Below, in pieces: positions 63,051 to 64,000 of a DNA stretch of 64,000 nt (position 1 is its first letter; every line of letters starts with the position of its first letter). The stretch comes from Pedobacter steynii (GTDB lineage Bacteria > Bacteroidota > Bacteroidia > Sphingobacteriales > Sphingobacteriaceae), in contig NZ_FNGY01000003.1 in NCBI RefSeq assembly GCF_900103665.1, positions 868,001-932,000 of the forward strand, written 5' to 3'. The notes beneath the pieces were generated by a model. That model saw only the letters and a program-made list of their open reading frames with translations. It searched no databases and was not told the DNA's origin. A program made the position numbers and the translations under genes.

Positions 63051-63058
63051 TACCTTTG
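63051..63058 (+). promoter_or_regulatory. TAnnTTTG box directly before cmk
   Basis: TACCTTTG matches the Bacteroidota -7 element and ends 6 bp before the cmk ATG at 63065. Transcription would start at or within a base or two of the ATG, giving a leaderless mRNA. No TTG box is seen at the usual distance. Confidence 0.45.
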
Positions 63059-63064
63059 CACTAT

Positions 63065-63745
63065 ATGAGAAAAAACCTGGTTGTAGCTATAGATGGCTAT
63101 TCATCTTGTGGAAAGAGTACATTGGCGAAAGCATTAGCAAAAAAACTAGGTTTCATTTATATAGACAGCGGTGCGATGTACCGTGCAGTAACGCTTTATT
63201 TCATTCGCAATCATGTAGACATGACGGATACTGAAGCGGTCAAAGATGCCCTTCAGCATATTGAACTGAATTTCCATTCCAGGGATTATCAGTCGCACAT
63301 CACTTTAAACGGAGAAGAAGTTTCAGATGAAATCAGGCAAATGCCGGTTTCTGAAAATGTAAGTGAAGTTGCTGCAAACAAATTTGTCCGCAAAGACATG
63401 GTGAAGCAGCAACAACGCATGGGAAAATCAAAAAACATCGTCATGGACGGCCGTGATATCGGCACCACCGTATTCCCGGATGCGCAGATTAAATTCTTCA
63501 TGACAGCAGATCCAAAGATTCGTGCAGAACGTCGTTTCAAAGAATTGCAAAGTAAAGGAGATCTGACAACCACTATGGAAGATGTCTTTGACAACATTGC
63601 ACACCGTGACTATTTAGATACGACCCGTGCAGAGAGTCCGCTAACCCGAGCAGAAGATGCCGTAATTTTAGATAATACGGAAATTACAGAGCAGGAACAA
63701 CTTGATTTTGCGATTGAACAAGTGAAGCTCCATTTCCCGGAATAA
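63065..63745 (+). CDS. cmk: Cytidylate kinase
   Basis: ATG 63065 gives MRKNLVVAIDGYSSCGKST and 226 residues; an upstream TTG at 63056 is unnecessary. The P-loop is GYSSCGKST (11-19). Substrate-binding motifs include YIDSGAMYRAVTLYF and VMDGRDIGTTVFPDA, with LID residues RRFKELQSKG and a final HRDYLDTTRAESPL. It phosphorylates CMP and dCMP with ATP. No ribosome binding site precedes it. Confidence 0.97.
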   Translation: MRKNLVVAIDGYSSCGKSTLAKALAKKLGFIYIDSGAMYRAVTLYFIRNHVDMTDTEAVKDALQHIELNFHSRDYQSHITLNGEEVSDEIRQMPVSENVSEVAANKFVRKDMVKQQQRMGKSKNIVMDGRDIGTTVFPDAQIKFFMTADPKIRAERRFKELQSKGDLTTTMEDVFDNIAHRDYLDTTRAESPLTRAEDAVILDNTEITEQEQLDFAIEQVKLHFPE

Positions 63746-64000
63746 GTAGATTTCCCCTTCTCCTTTTTCTATCTCCCCTCTCCTCAAAGGATGCTTTTCT
63801 TAAACATCCCGTTTTGATGTATTCAGTAAATTTTACCATTCCTGGTATTTATTTTTTCTTAAACAACCCTCTTATCATTGTTTTTCTGTCAATATTCAGT
63901 TACAAAAGGACAGATTACCTAAACATTACAATTCGATGTTTTAAGTAAAAAATACGTTTAATACTTTTGTTTAACAATTTTGTCAAACTAAAAAGTATAT
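63746..64000. promoter_or_regulatory. Repeat-bearing intergenic region at the right edge
   Basis: The 255 bp after cmk hold a pyrimidine-rich run (about 63750-63785). A weak terminator hairpin, TACCA/TGGTA (63834-63847), is followed by a T-rich stretch. Two 30-bp imperfect direct repeats lie at 63801-63830 and 63920-63949. The last 40 bp, AT-rich with several TTTG sequences, look like the promoter of a gene beyond the window. Confidence 0.5.
63801..63949. repeat. Two 30-bp imperfect direct repeats
   Basis: The copies at 63801-63830 and 63920-63949 share TAAACAT at the start, GATGT at the same offset in the middle and AGTAAA at the end. Each includes an ACAT...ATGT dyad. A third partial copy begins near 63860 (TTCTTAAACAACCC). 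They lie upstream of the next, unseen gene. Confidence 0.5.

Overview
The window looks like chromosome from a Bacteroidota of the Sphingobacteriaceae, most likely Pedobacter or a close relative. This is inferred from family content, not from a 16S gene. The pointers are three SusC/SusD pairs, two complete or partial ECF sigma / FecR pairs, DUF6266 and DUF4983/DUF5007/DUF5008-type proteins, a bacillithiol deacetylase, and promoter-like TAnnTTTG boxes with few Shine-Dalgarno sequences. No rRNA, tRNA, CRISPR array, insertion sequence or prophage was recognised.

Layout. (A) 1-1381: a FecR anti-sigma factor running off the left edge and its ECF sigma factor, both on the minus strand. (B) 1888-5547: an accessory stretch of small, mostly unrecognised genes (DUF6266, DUF4272, two hypotheticals, one lipoprotein). 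(C) 5712-21371: a 15.7 kb surface-nutrient locus. A divergent alkaline-phosphatase-fold/LamG lipoprotein is followed by a same-strand run of two parallel modules: SusC-SusD-fasciclin-DUF5007, then SusC-SusD-fasciclin-TIG/delta-60 propeller. It contains no recognisable glycoside hydrolase or lyase. (D) 21465-27640: an Rpn-type nuclease, a broken Crp-family gene, an alpha/beta hydrolase, a glucoamylase-like lipoprotein and a serine beta-lactamase-like hydrolase. (E) 27874-38582: ECF sigma, FecR, SusC with an STN domain, SusD, a zinc-metalloprotease/F5-8C lipoprotein, and a convergent PNGase F homologue. Together these read as a trans-envelope-regulated glycoprotein-foraging locus. (F) 38711-63745: mostly core genes: PAP2 phosphatase, lysine 6-aminotransferase, acyl-CoA dehydrogenase, bshB1, a glutathione-peroxidase-family protein, rel/spoT, fur, purA, pabB, an M48 peptidase, plsY, nadC, gpmI, a PAS sensor/response-regulator pair, a TPR protein, lon, two outer-membrane barrels (one LpxR-like), arfB and cmk.

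How the parts fit. Region E has the complete FecI-FecR-STN-SusC signalling chain and two enzymes that attack glycoproteins (a protease and an N-glycanase). Region C has uptake machinery without STN domains or a local sigma factor, so it must be regulated differently. Its phosphodiesterase-like protein has lost several catalytic positions, and each SusCD pair carries its own adhesion-type fasciclin lipoprotein. Region C is my best candidate for an under-described system. Smaller points of interest are a 24-bp and a 20-bp perfect palindrome upstream of a sensor kinase that lacks its ATPase domain, and a 16-bp hairpin inside the end of a coding sequence where two convergent genes lie 3 bp apart.
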